Source: Theionarchaea archaeon
Lineage (GTDB): Archaea > Methanobacteriota_B > Thermococci > Methanofastidiosales > SZ-28-30
NCBI GenBank assembly: GCA_018992685.1
Contig: JACVGT010000021.1
Span: 62,001 to 126,000 of the forward strand
DNA: 64,000 nt
Reading direction: 5' to 3'
The translations under genes were made by a program, and so were the position numbers. Shown one piece after another: positions 8,416 through 17,793 of the stretch. The number at the start of each line of letters is the position of its first letter. The first letter of the stretch is position 1. Below the pieces are notes generated by a model that did not search any database, was not told the DNA's origin, and worked only from the letters and a program-made list of their open reading frames with translations.

Positions 8416-9645
8416 ATGACCAAAAGTATTGCGACATCGGGCTTTGTTAAGCCAGGATTTGAGGCTGTGCGGGAAGCTTTCATCGAGAACTTCGAGCGCC
8501 GCAGTGAGCTTGGAGCTGCCTGTTGTATCTACTACCGTGGGGAAAAAGTAGTGGACTTATGGGGCGGAATCCGGAACAAAGCAACGGGCGAACCCTGGCA
8601 GGAGAATACGATGGCCCTTGTCGCCTCGACCACAAAGGGACTTGCCGGTCTATCCATGGCACTCGCTCATTCTCGAGGGTTGTTTGATTACGATGAGCGT
8701 GTCTCGAAGTATTGGCCGGAATTTGCACAGCAAGGGAAGGAATTGACTACAGTTAGGCAACTCCTTTCGCACCAGGCCGGATTGCATGTGTTGGATATGC
8801 CGCCAGAAAAGAACCTGATCGCTGACCTCGACCAGCTCGCAATTGTACTCGCGGGGCAAAAGCCGGAGTGGGAGCCCGGCACGAGACAGGCTTACCATGC
8901 CATCACACTCGGGTTCTATGAAAGCGAGTTGCTTCGCCGGGTAGATCCTAAACACCGCTCTTTAGGGCAGTTCTTCCAAGAGGAAATGGCCATTCCACTG
9001 GGCCTTGATTTCTATATTGGGCTACCTGAAGAGATTCCCAACGCCAGACTTGCAACACTTCACAGGGTTAATTTGGCGAGTGCCTTTTTCACCATGCCCA
9101 TCCAGTTAGCACTCTCAGCTATGAACCCGCGCTCACGGTTTCGCCGATCGTTACTAGGATCGTTGCCAGAAGAGAGAGAGCACATCTATGCCCGGAATCT
9201 AGAGGTACCGGCAGGAGGGGGAGTGGGAACGGCTCGAGCCATTGCTCGAGCGTATGGCGAGTTCGCGACCGGGGGCCGTAACCTCGGATTGCGGGAGGAA
9301 ACACTTCAACAGCTAATGGCGCCCGCAGTCCCCCCACTTCATGGATTCCATGATGAATGCCTCAAAATGGAGATTGTTTTCTCACTTGGTTTCATGAAGC
9401 CAAGTCCTGAGAACGCATTCGCTCATCCGAGCTCCTTCGGAGCCCCGGGAACAGGGGGATCCTTCGGTTTTGCTGATCCTCATGCCGGGATTGGTTACGC
9501 GTACATCCCGAATTTGGTTAAGTTCTACTTGACGGATCCAAGGGAAGAAGCGCTTCGTACAGCAATGTATCGCTCGATTGGCAAGACAGACCCGTACCTC
9601 GAGCACAGAGAGCAATCCAGCACGTGCGGTCAGGGGGATTCGTGA
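8416..9645 (+). CDS. Serine hydrolase of the class C beta-lactamase/EstB family
   Basis: A 409-residue protein of the beta-lactamase-related serine hydrolases, which include esterases and D-aminopeptidases. The nucleophile motif SxxK is STTKG (Ser71, Lys74), and a Tyr-containing second motif is at AYHAITLG. A C-terminal Gly-rich GTGGSFGFADP stands where the third (KTG-like) motif lies. No signal peptide is visible, so it is probably cytosolic. AAGGTGA at 8403-8409 supports the start. Arginine codons of the CGN type are frequent, unlike the AGA/AGG-rich neighbours, which suggests transfer from bacteria. It is coupled to the next gene by a TGATG overlap. Confidence 0.85.
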   Translation: MTKSIATSGFVKPGFEAVREAFIENFERRSELGAACCIYYRGEKVVDLWGGIRNKATGEPWQENTMALVASTTKGLAGLSMALAHSRGLFDYDERVSKYWPEFAQQGKELTTVRQLLSHQAGLHVLDMPPEKNLIADLDQLAIVLAGQKPEWEPGTRQAYHAITLGFYESELLRRVDPKHRSLGQFFQEEMAIPLGLDFYIGLPEEIPNARLATLHRVNLASAFFTMPIQLALSAMNPRSRFRRSLLGSLPEEREHIYARNLEVPAGGGVGTARAIARAYGEFATGGRNLGLREETLQQLMAPAVPPLHGFHDECLKMEIVFSLGFMKPSPENAFAHPSSFGAPGTGGSFGFADPHAGIGYAYIPNLVKFYLTDPREEALRTAMYRSIGKTDPYLEHREQSSTCGQGDS

Positions 9646-10277
9646 TGGTAGAAACTGCAAGGATATTGCGATTCTTCCTCGTCTGTGGGATTCTCTCTTC
9701 GCTATTGTATGTCAGCACTGATATACTCGCAGGCATGCTGTGGGAAGGCTATGACTTTGCCTCCCAGTCCGCCAGTGAACTGAGCGCTTTAGGTGCTTCC
9801 ACGAGACCCTTCGTGCTTCCGCTTGAACTCACGGCTGACGTTCTTTTGATCGCTTTCGCGCTGGGAGTATGGGTATCAGCCGGTCGGAATCGCGCTCTGC
9901 GAGTGACTGGAGGCCTGCTGGCTGCAAACGCGGTCACGGCCCTGGTGGCAGTTGCATTCTTTCCGGTGCACCCCGGCGAGGCCATGACAGCGTCTGCCAA
10001 TACCATGAACGTAGTTCTCATGGGTCTGAGCGTACTCTTCCTTCTAGTAGCCATGGGATTCGGAGCTGCTGCATGCCAAAATTGGTTCCGCTTCTACTCG
10101 ATCGGGACATTTCTGGTATTCCTTGTAGAAGACATTTTGGCAACAATGGGCGCTCCGCGAGCCATTAGAGGACAATCGGGGCCGTTGGTGGGGATACAGG
10201 AGCGCACTATGATCTATGGTTGTCTGTTGTGGATCGTGGTGCTGGCAATTGTCCTCTTACGCGCGGAAAAGAAATAA
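9645..10277 (+). CDS. DUF998 family integral membrane protein
   Basis: A 210-residue protein with about six hydrophobic segments. The N-terminal stretch has FASQSASELSALGASTRP after the first helix, the hallmark of DUF998 proteins, and the rest alternates membrane helices with short loops. The start overlaps the stop of the serine hydrolase (TGATG), so the two are translationally coupled and probably were acquired together; both share the CGN-rich arginine codons. The function of DUF998 is unknown. An in-frame GTG/TTG start further upstream would only extend into the hydrolase. Confidence 0.8.
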   Translation: MVETARILRFFLVCGILSSLLYVSTDILAGMLWEGYDFASQSASELSALGASTRPFVLPLELTADVLLIAFALGVWVSAGRNRALRVTGGLLAANAVTALVAVAFFPVHPGEAMTASANTMNVVLMGLSVLFLLVAMGFGAAACQNWFRFYSIGTFLVFLVEDILATMGAPRAIRGQSGPLVGIQERTMIYGCLLWIVVLAIVLLRAEKK

Positions 10278-10398
10278 TTAATTCCGTTTATTCGTGAATG
10301 AAGTAAGAAAGTGTCTCGTGAAGCTGGGACGAATAAAAAGTACCAAATCTAAAAACAAAGAAAGAATATAGTACTATAGATTCAAACAAGTCATTTTA

Positions 10399-10470
10399 TG
10401 CCCCTGTCGGGATTCGAACCCGAGTCACAGGCTCCGCAGGCCCGTATTATATCCACTAAACTACAGGGGC
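10399..10470 (-). tRNA. tRNA-Arg (anticodon GCG)
   Basis: On the minus strand the 7-bp acceptor stem pairs GCCCCTG with CAGGGGC, the anticodon stem CGGGC pairs with GCCTG around loop CTGCGGA, and the T arm is TCGGG-TTCGAAT-CCCGA. The anticodon GCG reads CGC and CGT. The discriminator base is A and CCA is not encoded. No intron is seen. Confidence 0.95.
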
Positions 10471-10491
10471 TACTACTCATTGTGAGAGTGT

Positions 10492-10500
10492 GAATAAAAG
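10492..10500 (-). promoter_or_regulatory. TATA box of tRNA-Arg
   Basis: CTTTTATTC on the minus strand, 22-30 nt before the tRNA 5' end. Confidence 0.45.
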
Positions 10501-10724
10501 GTTTCCCCCTGCACTCTTCTTTTCTCCATCCAAGTCCTCCAACCTTTCTCATACAATGAGGTCCAAGGAGTCTTTCCACCGCCAAGAATGATCCCCACAT
10601 GGCTTTCCGTTGGAACCCCCGAACTAGGCAACCTTCTGCTTGGCTTTGGATAACAACAGGGGCACATTGAAATGTTGAGCCAGCCCACAAAAAGACTTAA
10701 GTATCGAGAGGAGGTGGACAATTC

Positions 10725-10934
10725 ATGCTAGAAAACCTCAGCAAGAATGGAGGAGGGAAAAGGGTGCTGAGAGTGACATATGTCATTCTCTTGTTGGCTC
10801 CTGTGGGAATTCCCTATCTTTTCAAAGAACAACTTCCCGGATCATGGTACAATTGGACAATTTTCGGGATGTGTCTTGCGATTCTGGCTTTCACTTTCGC
10901 CCAGATGGCCTACATTATTGTCCGGAACCCATAG
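10725..10934 (+). CDS. Small membrane protein, two transmembrane helices
   Basis: A 69-residue protein with a basic N-terminus (KNGGGKRVLR), a hydrophobic helix at about residues 17-33 and a second at 44-66 (FGMCLAILAFTFAQMAYIIV). A strong Shine-Dalgarno sequence GAGGAGGTGG at 10709-10718 decides the start. No family recognised. It runs toward the convergent Nob1 gene with only 22 nt between them. Confidence 0.6.
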   Translation: MLENLSKNGGGKRVLRVTYVILLLAPVGIPYLFKEQLPGSWYNWTIFGMCLAILAFTFAQMAYIIVRNP

Positions 10935-10956
10935 TCATTTGCTACTTTTTCCTTGC

Positions 10957-11466
10957 TCATTCCCCACTTGCTTTTTCCCTCTTGCGACATCCGGTCATTT
11001 GCGATTTTCTCTGGATACTCCTTCTTCGGATCACCCGATTTCCACAGAAGGGACATTCCGTGAGAGCGTGCCCGAATTTCCGTCCACATCCTACACACAC
11101 AAACTCCCACCGGAATATCTCCTCAATCCCCTTAACTCCTGCAGACTCGTATGGTACATCAAGAACTTCGCACACGTTTTGTATCCCATAGTCCCCGCTG
11201 ACCACACATCCATCCAGATCCAGTGCCAGTGCCACTACCTTCACATCTGTAGCACTCAAGGTGTCTTTCGTTTTCCCAACTGCACATTCAACCTCACTGA
11301 CTGCCTCTTCTGATGGCTCCTCAATCTGCAGTTTCCCTGATGCAATCAGTGATTCCATGGTAAATTCTGATGAATAATCTCTGATCTCCTGGATGACTTC
11401 AGGAACAGTATACCCATTATCCACAAATCCCGAGATGATGGCTGATGCATCCAGAATGTATTTCAT
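10957..11466 (-). CDS. nob1: Nob1-like rRNA maturation endonuclease (PIN domain plus zinc ribbon)
   Basis: A 169-residue protein. The N-terminal PIN domain shows the acidic residues of the nuclease site (YILDASAII near residue 3, then LSATDVKVVALAL and VVSGDYGIQNVC). The C-terminus carries a zinc ribbon with CVGCGRKF and CPFCGN. This arrangement matches archaeal Nob1, which trims the 3' end of 16S rRNA. The start at 11466 overlaps the NAD kinase stop by four bases; a longer in-frame reading that runs into the kinase gene is rejected. Confidence 0.85.
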   Translation of the reverse strand: MKYILDASAIISGFVDNGYTVPEVIQEIRDYSSEFTMESLIASGKLQIEEPSEEAVSEVECAVGKTKDTLSATDVKVVALALDLDGCVVSGDYGIQNVCEVLDVPYESAGVKGIEEIFRWEFVCVGCGRKFGHALTECPFCGNRVIRRRSIQRKSQMTGCRKREKASGE

Positions 11467-12194
11467 AATTTCTTTTTCCTCCAGAATATGGCACAATTGC
11501 TCGATTTTCTTACTGTGATCTGGTCCCCCACGGAAAGAGAAGATAATGCAAATCCATCCAATGTCATGTGACACGGCTTGTCCACAGCCGTAATCACAAC
11601 CTCCCAATCATGAGGAATGACCCGGGGGATAAAGGACAAGTCCAGAGGACAGATTGGAGTAATACACAGGACAGGACAGCCCTCTTCAATCCGAGGACCC
11701 CCTGCAGCAAGAGAGTAGGCTGTGGATCCCGTGGGTGTTGTGACAATAATCCCATCACCCAGGATTTCGTCAACGTGGTTCCCATACGCAACTCTGAATC
11801 GAGCCACCTTGTCCGGAATCTTGGCCCTCACTACCACTTCATTTAGAGCCTCCCCTGCTCCAGGAACTTCAATCTTCATCAGCCGGCTGACTTCATGGCT
11901 CTTCAATATATCCTGCATGCATGATACTTCGTCAGGAGAAATCTCACAGAGATGGCCATGTCTACCCACCTTTACTGCCAGAATGGGGAATGAATATTTC
12001 CTTACAGTCCGTAGAATGGTGCCGTCCCCCCCAATAACCATGAGAACGTCCACTTCCCGAATGGGATCGCCCTTGAAGAAAGGGAGTAAATCTGAATCAT
12101 AGAACAGATCATGGTGAGAGAATCGATCTGTAATCTCCTTTGCCAATTGGATAGCTTCTTCTCTATCTGTCCTTGAAACCAGGCCAATTCTCAT
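11463..12194 (-). CDS. nadK: NAD kinase
   Basis: A 243-residue enzyme that phosphorylates NAD to NADP. Diagnostic motifs are GGDGT at about residue 56, the NE pair in ALNEVVVR, and TTPTGSTAYSLAAGGP near residue 158. The length is in the archaeal range. It is the first gene of a two-gene operon with nob1. A TATA box 20-28 nt upstream of the ATG makes the transcript leaderless. Confidence 0.95.
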   Translation of the reverse strand: MRIGLVSRTDREEAIQLAKEITDRFSHHDLFYDSDLLPFFKGDPIREVDVLMVIGGDGTILRTVRKYSFPILAVKVGRHGHLCEISPDEVSCMQDILKSHEVSRLMKIEVPGAGEALNEVVVRAKIPDKVARFRVAYGNHVDEILGDGIIVTTPTGSTAYSLAAGGPRIEEGCPVLCITPICPLDLSFIPRVIPHDWEVVITAVDKPCHMTLDGFALSSLSVGDQITVRKSSNCAIFWRKKKL

Positions 12195-12212
12195 GCAAAA
12201 CTCTGGAAATTT

Positions 12213-12222
12213 TCATATATAA
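12213..12222 (-). promoter_or_regulatory. TATA box of nadK-nob1
   Basis: TTATATATGA on the minus strand. Being nearly symmetrical it could also serve the divergent metallo-beta-lactamase gene, whose start is about 60 nt away on the other side. Confidence 0.5.
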
Positions 12223-12280
12223 GGTTTTGGAATTGTCACCAGTGCTGCGAAACGCACATTTTCTGGGAGAGGATTCCGTG

Positions 12281-13102
12281 ATGAACGGAAACCTTTATCA
12301 ACCCCACGGTCTTTCATACTGCATGATCGAGATCGAGTCGCATGACGATGTTCACCGCATTAGTATGAGTATTTCTTTTTTTGGGAAACAGATTTTCCCC
12401 ATAAATGCATACATCATCAACGATTTGCTCATTGATACGGGTGCTGCCAATCTGTCAAAAGATTTCCTTGACACCATCAAGGAATTCACCATACAGGACG
12501 TGGTCAATACCCATGCTCATCCCGATCATACTGGATCGAATTCGGCCTTTCCCTTTGTTTATGTGCATCCTGAAGGTGCTGACCGGCTGAGATGTCCTCA
12601 GCTAGAAATGCAAATTCAGAAGTTCTTGTATGGACTTCCTGAGCCCTCCAATCCCAAGGAGGTTCCTCCTGTCCTCAAGACGGGTGAGTACACCTTTGAC
12701 GTACTCCACACGCCAGGACATTCCCCGGATCACATTTCACTGTATGAATCCCACAAGAAGTGGGCATTCACAGGGGATCTCCTCCTGTGGGGTCCCACTA
12801 GGGAAGTATTCGTCGATGTGAAAATTTATGATGCCATTGAGTCTCTGGAACGCCTTGCCGATCTAGATATCGACATTTTGTTCCCTGGTCACGGCCCCCC
12901 TTTTGGGCATCCCAAGGAAGCCCTTTCAAAGCAGGTGAGAACTCTGAAGGACTTTGGGGTGCAGGTGAAAGAACTTCACGAGAGAGGATGGAATGCAGAG
13001 GAAATTCGTAATCATCTGTTTGGAAGAGAGCGGATGTATGTGTATTTGTGTGGAGGCAAATTCTCTGCTCTAAACCTGATTAGAAGCTATCTTGAAGGGT
13101 AA
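12281..13102 (+). CDS. Metallo-beta-lactamase fold hydrolase
   Basis: A 273-residue binuclear metal hydrolase. Metal ligands are visible in THAHPDHTG (HxHxDH), HTPGHSPDHI, TGDLLLWG and the closing FPGHGPP. The C-terminal 60 residues form a helical tail typical of the glyoxalase II/LACTB2-like group, with a winged-helix-like end. The substrate is unknown; a hydroxyacyl-glutathione-type thioester or a phosphodiester are both possible. ATG 12281 is preceded by GGGAGAGG; an upstream in-frame ATG at 12173 would overlap the nadK promoter and is rejected. Confidence 0.85.
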   Translation: MNGNLYQPHGLSYCMIEIESHDDVHRISMSISFFGKQIFPINAYIINDLLIDTGAANLSKDFLDTIKEFTIQDVVNTHAHPDHTGSNSAFPFVYVHPEGADRLRCPQLEMQIQKFLYGLPEPSNPKEVPPVLKTGEYTFDVLHTPGHSPDHISLYESHKKWAFTGDLLLWGPTREVFVDVKIYDAIESLERLADLDIDILFPGHGPPFGHPKEALSKQVRTLKDFGVQVKELHERGWNAEEIRNHLFGRERMYVYLCGGKFSALNLIRSYLEG

Positions 13103-13156
13103 TTTCACCCCAGGATTCTTCCATTAGAATACGTTGAATCGTCGGCTCGCGGACCT

Positions 13157-14347
13157 TTACTGAACAATCTGCAGAGGAATGGGAATGACTGTCAGGACAA
13201 AGACGGTCAGTGCTGCAAGGGCCAGAACCTTGTTGGATCCACTGATTGGCTGCAATTCATTCATGGCCCCACCGGAGCCTGCCCGCATAATCACAAAATA
13301 CAGGAGCAAAGCCCAGACAAACCACCCTTCCCACACGAACAGAGGATTGTAGTAGGGGAATCCCAAGACCACCATGACGCCGATTAACATGTGCGATACT
13401 ATTCTATGCACCTTCTCTCCCAAGATTGCACGCGCAATGTGACCTCCGTCCAGCTGTCCAATAGGGATCAAATTCACCGAGGTTACCAAGAGGGCAGCCC
13501 AGGCTGCAATCCCCACGGGATGCAGAACCACCCCATAGCCTTCTGGAATGTTCAACAACAGAGTTGCCAGAAAGTCAGTCAGCAATGATTGACCGAAGTA
13601 TATCATCACTCCTCCTTCGACTGAAGGCTCCAGATGTGGCACCACATACGACAGCTTCAGCCCAAGAATGAAGAGAGGAACTGCCACCAGAAACCCACAC
13701 AACGGGCCTGATGCTCCAAGCTGAATCATTGAATCACTGTTTGGCATGGGTGACCTGGATTTTATGACAGCCCCCATGGTCCCGATTATGAAGAAAGGCA
13801 TGGGGATGAAATATGGCCAGGTGGCATCCACTCCATTCCTGCTGGACGCATACTTGTGTCCCATCTCATGGGTTCCCAGGATAAACATGATGGCCGCGGA
13901 AAAACTCACTGCTCCCATCCACACATTGCTCATCAATCCCTCCCGTACCATGCTCTGGGAAAGAGAGTACCCTGCAAAGAGCGTAGAAGCAATGGTAGCC
14001 ACAAGGAGCACAATATTCCACATGACGTTAGGAGAGCCCTGCTTCACTTTTTCTGCAAGAATGAGGAAGTCCTGGTCACCTTTCTTCCTCAAGAAAGGAT
14101 AGTACCCCTGGGACTCAAATTCCCTCTGTATCGTCCCAAAATCATATGCAGAGGGCTGCACCTTAAATATTATCACAGAGTCCTCTACTTTGTACTCTGC
14201 ATAGGTAAAGTACGTTGAAACCAGCCTTTCGATTTTTTCCATATTTATCCCTTTGAATAACAGGGGTGATCTGCACCTGGGGCACTCCCATAATTCATCT
14301 TCCGTCACCTGGGAAAACCCACATTGGGGACACTTGTAAATTCGCAT
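13157..14347 (-). CDS. Site-2 protease family (M50) membrane metalloprotease with N-terminal zinc ribbon
   Basis: A 396-residue intramembrane protease. The N-terminus is a cytosolic zinc ribbon (CPQCGF and CPRCRSP within the first 27 residues), followed by a soluble domain to about residue 105 and then six or more membrane helices. The catalytic HEMGH lies near residue 159 and the third zinc ligand in QLDGGH near residue 298. Such proteins cleave transmembrane substrates in regulated proteolysis; the target is unknown. A minus-strand TATA box (CTTTAAAAG near 14368) is about 24 nt upstream. Confidence 0.92.
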   Translation of the reverse strand: MRIYKCPQCGFSQVTEDELWECPRCRSPLLFKGINMEKIERLVSTYFTYAEYKVEDSVIIFKVQPSAYDFGTIQREFESQGYYPFLRKKGDQDFLILAEKVKQGSPNVMWNIVLLVATIASTLFAGYSLSQSMVREGLMSNVWMGAVSFSAAIMFILGTHEMGHKYASSRNGVDATWPYFIPMPFFIIGTMGAVIKSRSPMPNSDSMIQLGASGPLCGFLVAVPLFILGLKLSYVVPHLEPSVEGGVMIYFGQSLLTDFLATLLLNIPEGYGVVLHPVGIAAWAALLVTSVNLIPIGQLDGGHIARAILGEKVHRIVSHMLIGVMVVLGFPYYNPLFVWEGWFVWALLLYFVIMRAGSGGAMNELQPISGSNKVLALAALTVFVLTVIPIPLQIVQ

Positions 14348-14467
14348 GTCGGTTGTTTGAAAGGGAGCCTTTTAAAGATTGGCAAGAAGGAAGGAAAACA
14401 ATATTCCGCAGTCACTCCTCCTGAAGTTGATGCAATACCTTTTTAGTACACGTTCTCAGATTACAGT

Positions 14468-16393
14468 ATGAACCACTGCTTCCCATACCCGGAGATGCGC
14501 CTGCACCAGGAAGAACTGATTCATCTCATGCTGGAACATGTATCACTGGGCAGAAATGTGTTATTTGAGGCAGCCACGGGGTTTGGGAAGACGATTTGTG
14601 TCCTGTCGTCTCTGCTTCCTGTAGCTGATGCAGCCGGGAAGAAGATTGTGTATTGCTGTCGGACTCACAAGCAAATGGACAGAGTCATCGATGAATTGAA
14701 TGCTATTTCCCCGAATCATCCCGCATCTGGCATCTCACTGAGGGGAAGGCGGGACATGTGCCTGCATCCCACCGTGAAGAACCATGCGATGGATACAGCA
14801 TCTGCTCTCTATCTGTGCAAACTGCTGAGAAGCCTTGAGCGATGCGAGTACCATCTGAAATTCAAAGAGAAGCAGGAACAGGTTTACGAAATGGAAATAG
14901 CCCTTTCAAGGCGACCTTCGTACTCTTCTGAGATTCTGGATATCTGTATGGAAGCAGGAATTTGTCCCTATGACTTCATAAAAGAGGTGGCAAAGAATGT
15001 AGACGTGGTGGCCTGTTCCTACATGTACCTGTTTCACCCCCCCATACGCGAGAATTTTCTGGAGATTGTAGGGTGCCACCTCGAGGACATGATTGTGGTT
15101 CTGGATGAAGCGCATAACCTTCCTGATCTGTCTATACGGCTGGGATCGGACATACTGAGTACCATCTCCTTACAAGCAGCGCAGAAAGAGGCTGAAGAGT
15201 ATGAGGAACCAGATATTCTTTTCATTCTGCAAATCGTGGAACAGGTCATTGAACAGTTGGCTCAGAAATATGAACTGAACCAGGAAGATGAGGTCATTCT
15301 GAGTTATGTGGAACTGATGAATAGACTTCCGGGAGGAGAACACAAACTCCTGGAACTGTTCCGGTACATGAGAAAAGTGGGGGAAGAGGTCCAGAAAGAC
15401 AGGCTCAAGAAGGGCAGACCTCCCCGTTCCTACATTCACGGATGTGCCTTCTTTTTGATTAACTGGCTCAATGTCAAAGAAAGGGAAGACTACTGCTATT
15501 TGATCAAGCGGTTCTATACCCGCAGAGGGCATCCTGCATTCAGGCTGGAAATTGTCGATTTAGACCCCCGGAATATCTGCACTCAAGTCCTGAGCAATGT
15601 ACATGCATCTGTTTCTATGTCAGGTACTCTCACTCCCTTACATGCTTTTGCAGAGGTGGTAGGGTTAACCAATTATGAATCCAGGACATTCCCCACTCCC
15701 TTTCATCCTTCCAATATATTCGTGGCAGCTGTCCGGGGAGTAACAACCAAGGGCAACTTTCGCAGTCAGGAAATGTATCGAAAGCTGACAGTGGCCGCCA
15801 GTGAGGTCATTGATAACACGCCGAAGAATGTGGGAATCTTTGCTGCATCATACGAGGTTTTGAATGGGCTTCTCTCTGCAGGATTGAAATTGATATCCTC
15901 GAAACCATTGTTTATCGAGCGGAGAGAGTATACCTCCGGGCAGAATGATGAGCTTGTTGAATCCTTCAAGGAATGTTCTCACGAACATGGTGCTGTCTTG
16001 CTGGGGGTCATGGGGGGGAGAAATGCAGAGGGAGAAGACTTCCCTGGAGATCAGATGAATGCAGTGGTATTGGTAGGCGTCCCCTATGCGCAGCCCACGC
16101 CCCGTGTTGAGGCTCAGATACGGTACTACACCCAGGTCTTCCCCAACAAAGGGAAGTATTATGGATATTTCTTGCCCGCCCACCGGAAACTGAGCCAGGG
16201 AGCGGGGAGAGCACTTCGAATGGTCACTGATCGGGCAGCCATCGTGTTCCTGGACGAAAGGGTTATCCAGCCCTTTGTGAGAAAAGACATTGCCCAGTGG
16301 ATGCGGAGTGAAATGAAGATGCTTGAAGGCAACGAAGACCTCCTGGGAAGAATGATTGACCGATTCTTCAGGGGGACTGATGAGTCCCTGTGA
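14468..16393 (+). CDS. xpd: XPD/Rad3-family iron-sulfur DNA helicase
   Basis: A 641-residue 5'-3' superfamily 2 helicase. Walker A is ATGFGKT near residue 37 and Walker B is VLDEAHN near residue 215. Four cysteines between them (RRDMC, LC of YLCKL, RCEYH, GICPYD) match the [4Fe-4S] ligands of XPD in order and context. Motifs IV-VI follow, with SGTLTP, EGEDFPG and QGAGRALR. Archaeal XPD is assigned to DNA repair. A TATA-like CTTTTTAGTA lies 20-30 nt upstream. Confidence 0.93.
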   Translation: MNHCFPYPEMRLHQEELIHLMLEHVSLGRNVLFEAATGFGKTICVLSSLLPVADAAGKKIVYCCRTHKQMDRVIDELNAISPNHPASGISLRGRRDMCLHPTVKNHAMDTASALYLCKLLRSLERCEYHLKFKEKQEQVYEMEIALSRRPSYSSEILDICMEAGICPYDFIKEVAKNVDVVACSYMYLFHPPIRENFLEIVGCHLEDMIVVLDEAHNLPDLSIRLGSDILSTISLQAAQKEAEEYEEPDILFILQIVEQVIEQLAQKYELNQEDEVILSYVELMNRLPGGEHKLLELFRYMRKVGEEVQKDRLKKGRPPRSYIHGCAFFLINWLNVKEREDYCYLIKRFYTRRGHPAFRLEIVDLDPRNICTQVLSNVHASVSMSGTLTPLHAFAEVVGLTNYESRTFPTPFHPSNIFVAAVRGVTTKGNFRSQEMYRKLTVAASEVIDNTPKNVGIFAASYEVLNGLLSAGLKLISSKPLFIERREYTSGQNDELVESFKECSHEHGAVLLGVMGGRNAEGEDFPGDQMNAVVLVGVPYAQPTPRVEAQIRYYTQVFPNKGKYYGYFLPAHRKLSQGAGRALRMVTDRAAIVFLDERVIQPFVRKDIAQWMRSEMKMLEGNEDLLGRMIDRFFRGTDESL

Positions 16394-16407
16394 GAGTACC
16401 CAGAGGA

Positions 16408-17793
16408 CTAGTACTGGAGTGAGAAGGCCCCGGGGTTCAATATGCACCGTGGATCAAGCGCTTTTTTTATCCTCTCCAGTGTATCCCTGAATTGGGGAGT
16501 CATGTCCAGGTACGGATACCAGGCAATTCCCGTCCAGTAGGGAACTCCCCCGTACTCCCAGATATCCTTCTTCTTTTCGTCCCACATGTTCCGTATGAGT
16601 TCTAGGGACTTCTGGTCATTTTCCTTCCCGTAAACATGGCCCACGAAAGAGACACAGTTATTCAGAGCAGGCATGGCACATATCAACCCAAATAACCCTT
16701 TTTTCTCGATTTCGTATTTCTTGAAAGTGGCTTTCAATTCCTCCACAATTTCAGGGATTCGGTACGTTTCCAGACAGTGGCAGGTGGCATTCCACATGCC
16801 ATATTTAAAGAGCGGGGTAATCATCTCAAATTTAGAATTCCAGTACACCTTGGGAAACATGTCCCCCAAATCCTTTCCGTTGTGTTTTTGAGCTATATTC
16901 TGGCACAGTGCCTGCTTGGCTGCTGAAATATCTGCCGAAGGCTCTTCCAGGATAACCACAAACAGTGCTTCAATGTCAGGGAATAAATCTGCCATTTCCT
17001 CAATGACTCCTCTGATGGATGCTTTATCACATACCATCGTCATGTCCTCGGCAATCATCAATTTTTGGATGTCATAGAAGGCGCCTGTGGCATCCTCAAT
17101 GTTCGAGAACCCGAATGCACAATATGCAATACTTTCAGGGTACGGATAGATTCGCACGGTAATGTCATATTTCACCCCCAACAGGGAATGATCACCACAG
17201 AATAGCCCTGTTAAATCTGCGGTACAGGTAAACCTATTGAAGGGACGGGCATGAGGGTTGATTCGAGACCCCGTTTCCAGGATGTCTCCTTCGGGCAAGA
17301 CCACCGTGATGCTGGTCACTCCCTGGGGAGCCTGACCCCATTTGGCTGACGCCAGCCCAATAGAATTTGACGATACAGACCCTCCGATGGTTGCTGAATG
17401 ACCGGAGTAAGGTCCTCTGAATCCTGGTTTGAACCCTTTCTGTTTCAGCTCATAGAGAAGGTTTCCCCAGGTACATCCTGCACCTACAGTGGCCGTCATG
17501 TTATCGGGAGTTATAACTACCTGGTTAATTCCCGTCATGTCCAGCATGATTCCTCCCCTTTGGGGAAGACATGCACCTCCCATGCCACAACGGCCCCCTG
17601 CAGCAATGACAGGGGTTCCTGTCTGATTGGCAAGCTTGAGAATATCTGCTATGTGCTGGGCAGTTAGGGGTCTCACCACGAAATCAGGTTTGAGCGTCTG
17701 TATGAGAGACGCATCCCTAGAGTAAGAGAGTAACACAGTATCCCTATCAGTAGCATTGGATTCTCCCACAATGTTCTGGAGTCTGGAAAGCAT
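16408..17793 (-). CDS. FAD-linked oxidase, GlcD/lactate dehydrogenase type
   Basis: A 461-residue flavoprotein. The PCMH-type FAD domain spans about residues 35-215, with AAGGRCGMGGACLP and the later GPYSGHSATIGGSVSSNS. The C-terminal domain ends with LDPRCILNPGAF, typical for glycolate/D-lactate oxidase subunits. No Cys-rich iron-sulfur domain is fused and none is encoded next door, so the electron acceptor is unknown. The protein probably oxidises a 2-hydroxy acid. A minus-strand TATA element (TTATAAC) lies near 17810. Confidence 0.85.
   Translation of the reverse strand: MLSRLQNIVGESNATDRDTVLLSYSRDASLIQTLKPDFVVRPLTAQHIADILKLANQTGTPVIAAGGRCGMGGACLPQRGGIMLDMTGINQVVITPDNMTATVGAGCTWGNLLYELKQKGFKPGFRGPYSGHSATIGGSVSSNSIGLASAKWGQAPQGVTSITVVLPEGDILETGSRINPHARPFNRFTCTADLTGLFCGDHSLLGVKYDITVRIYPYPESIAYCAFGFSNIEDATGAFYDIQKLMIAEDMTMVCDKASIRGVIEEMADLFPDIEALFVVILEEPSADISAAKQALCQNIAQKHNGKDLGDMFPKVYWNSKFEMITPLFKYGMWNATCHCLETYRIPEIVEELKATFKKYEIEKKGLFGLICAMPALNNCVSFVGHVYGKENDQKSLELIRNMWDEKKKDIWEYGGVPYWTGIAWYPYLDMTPQFRDTLERIKKALDPRCILNPGAFSLQY

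Noticed and set aside
10391-10690. Minus-strand frames across the tRNA-Arg gene
   Set aside because: They run through a well-supported tRNA and its TATA box.
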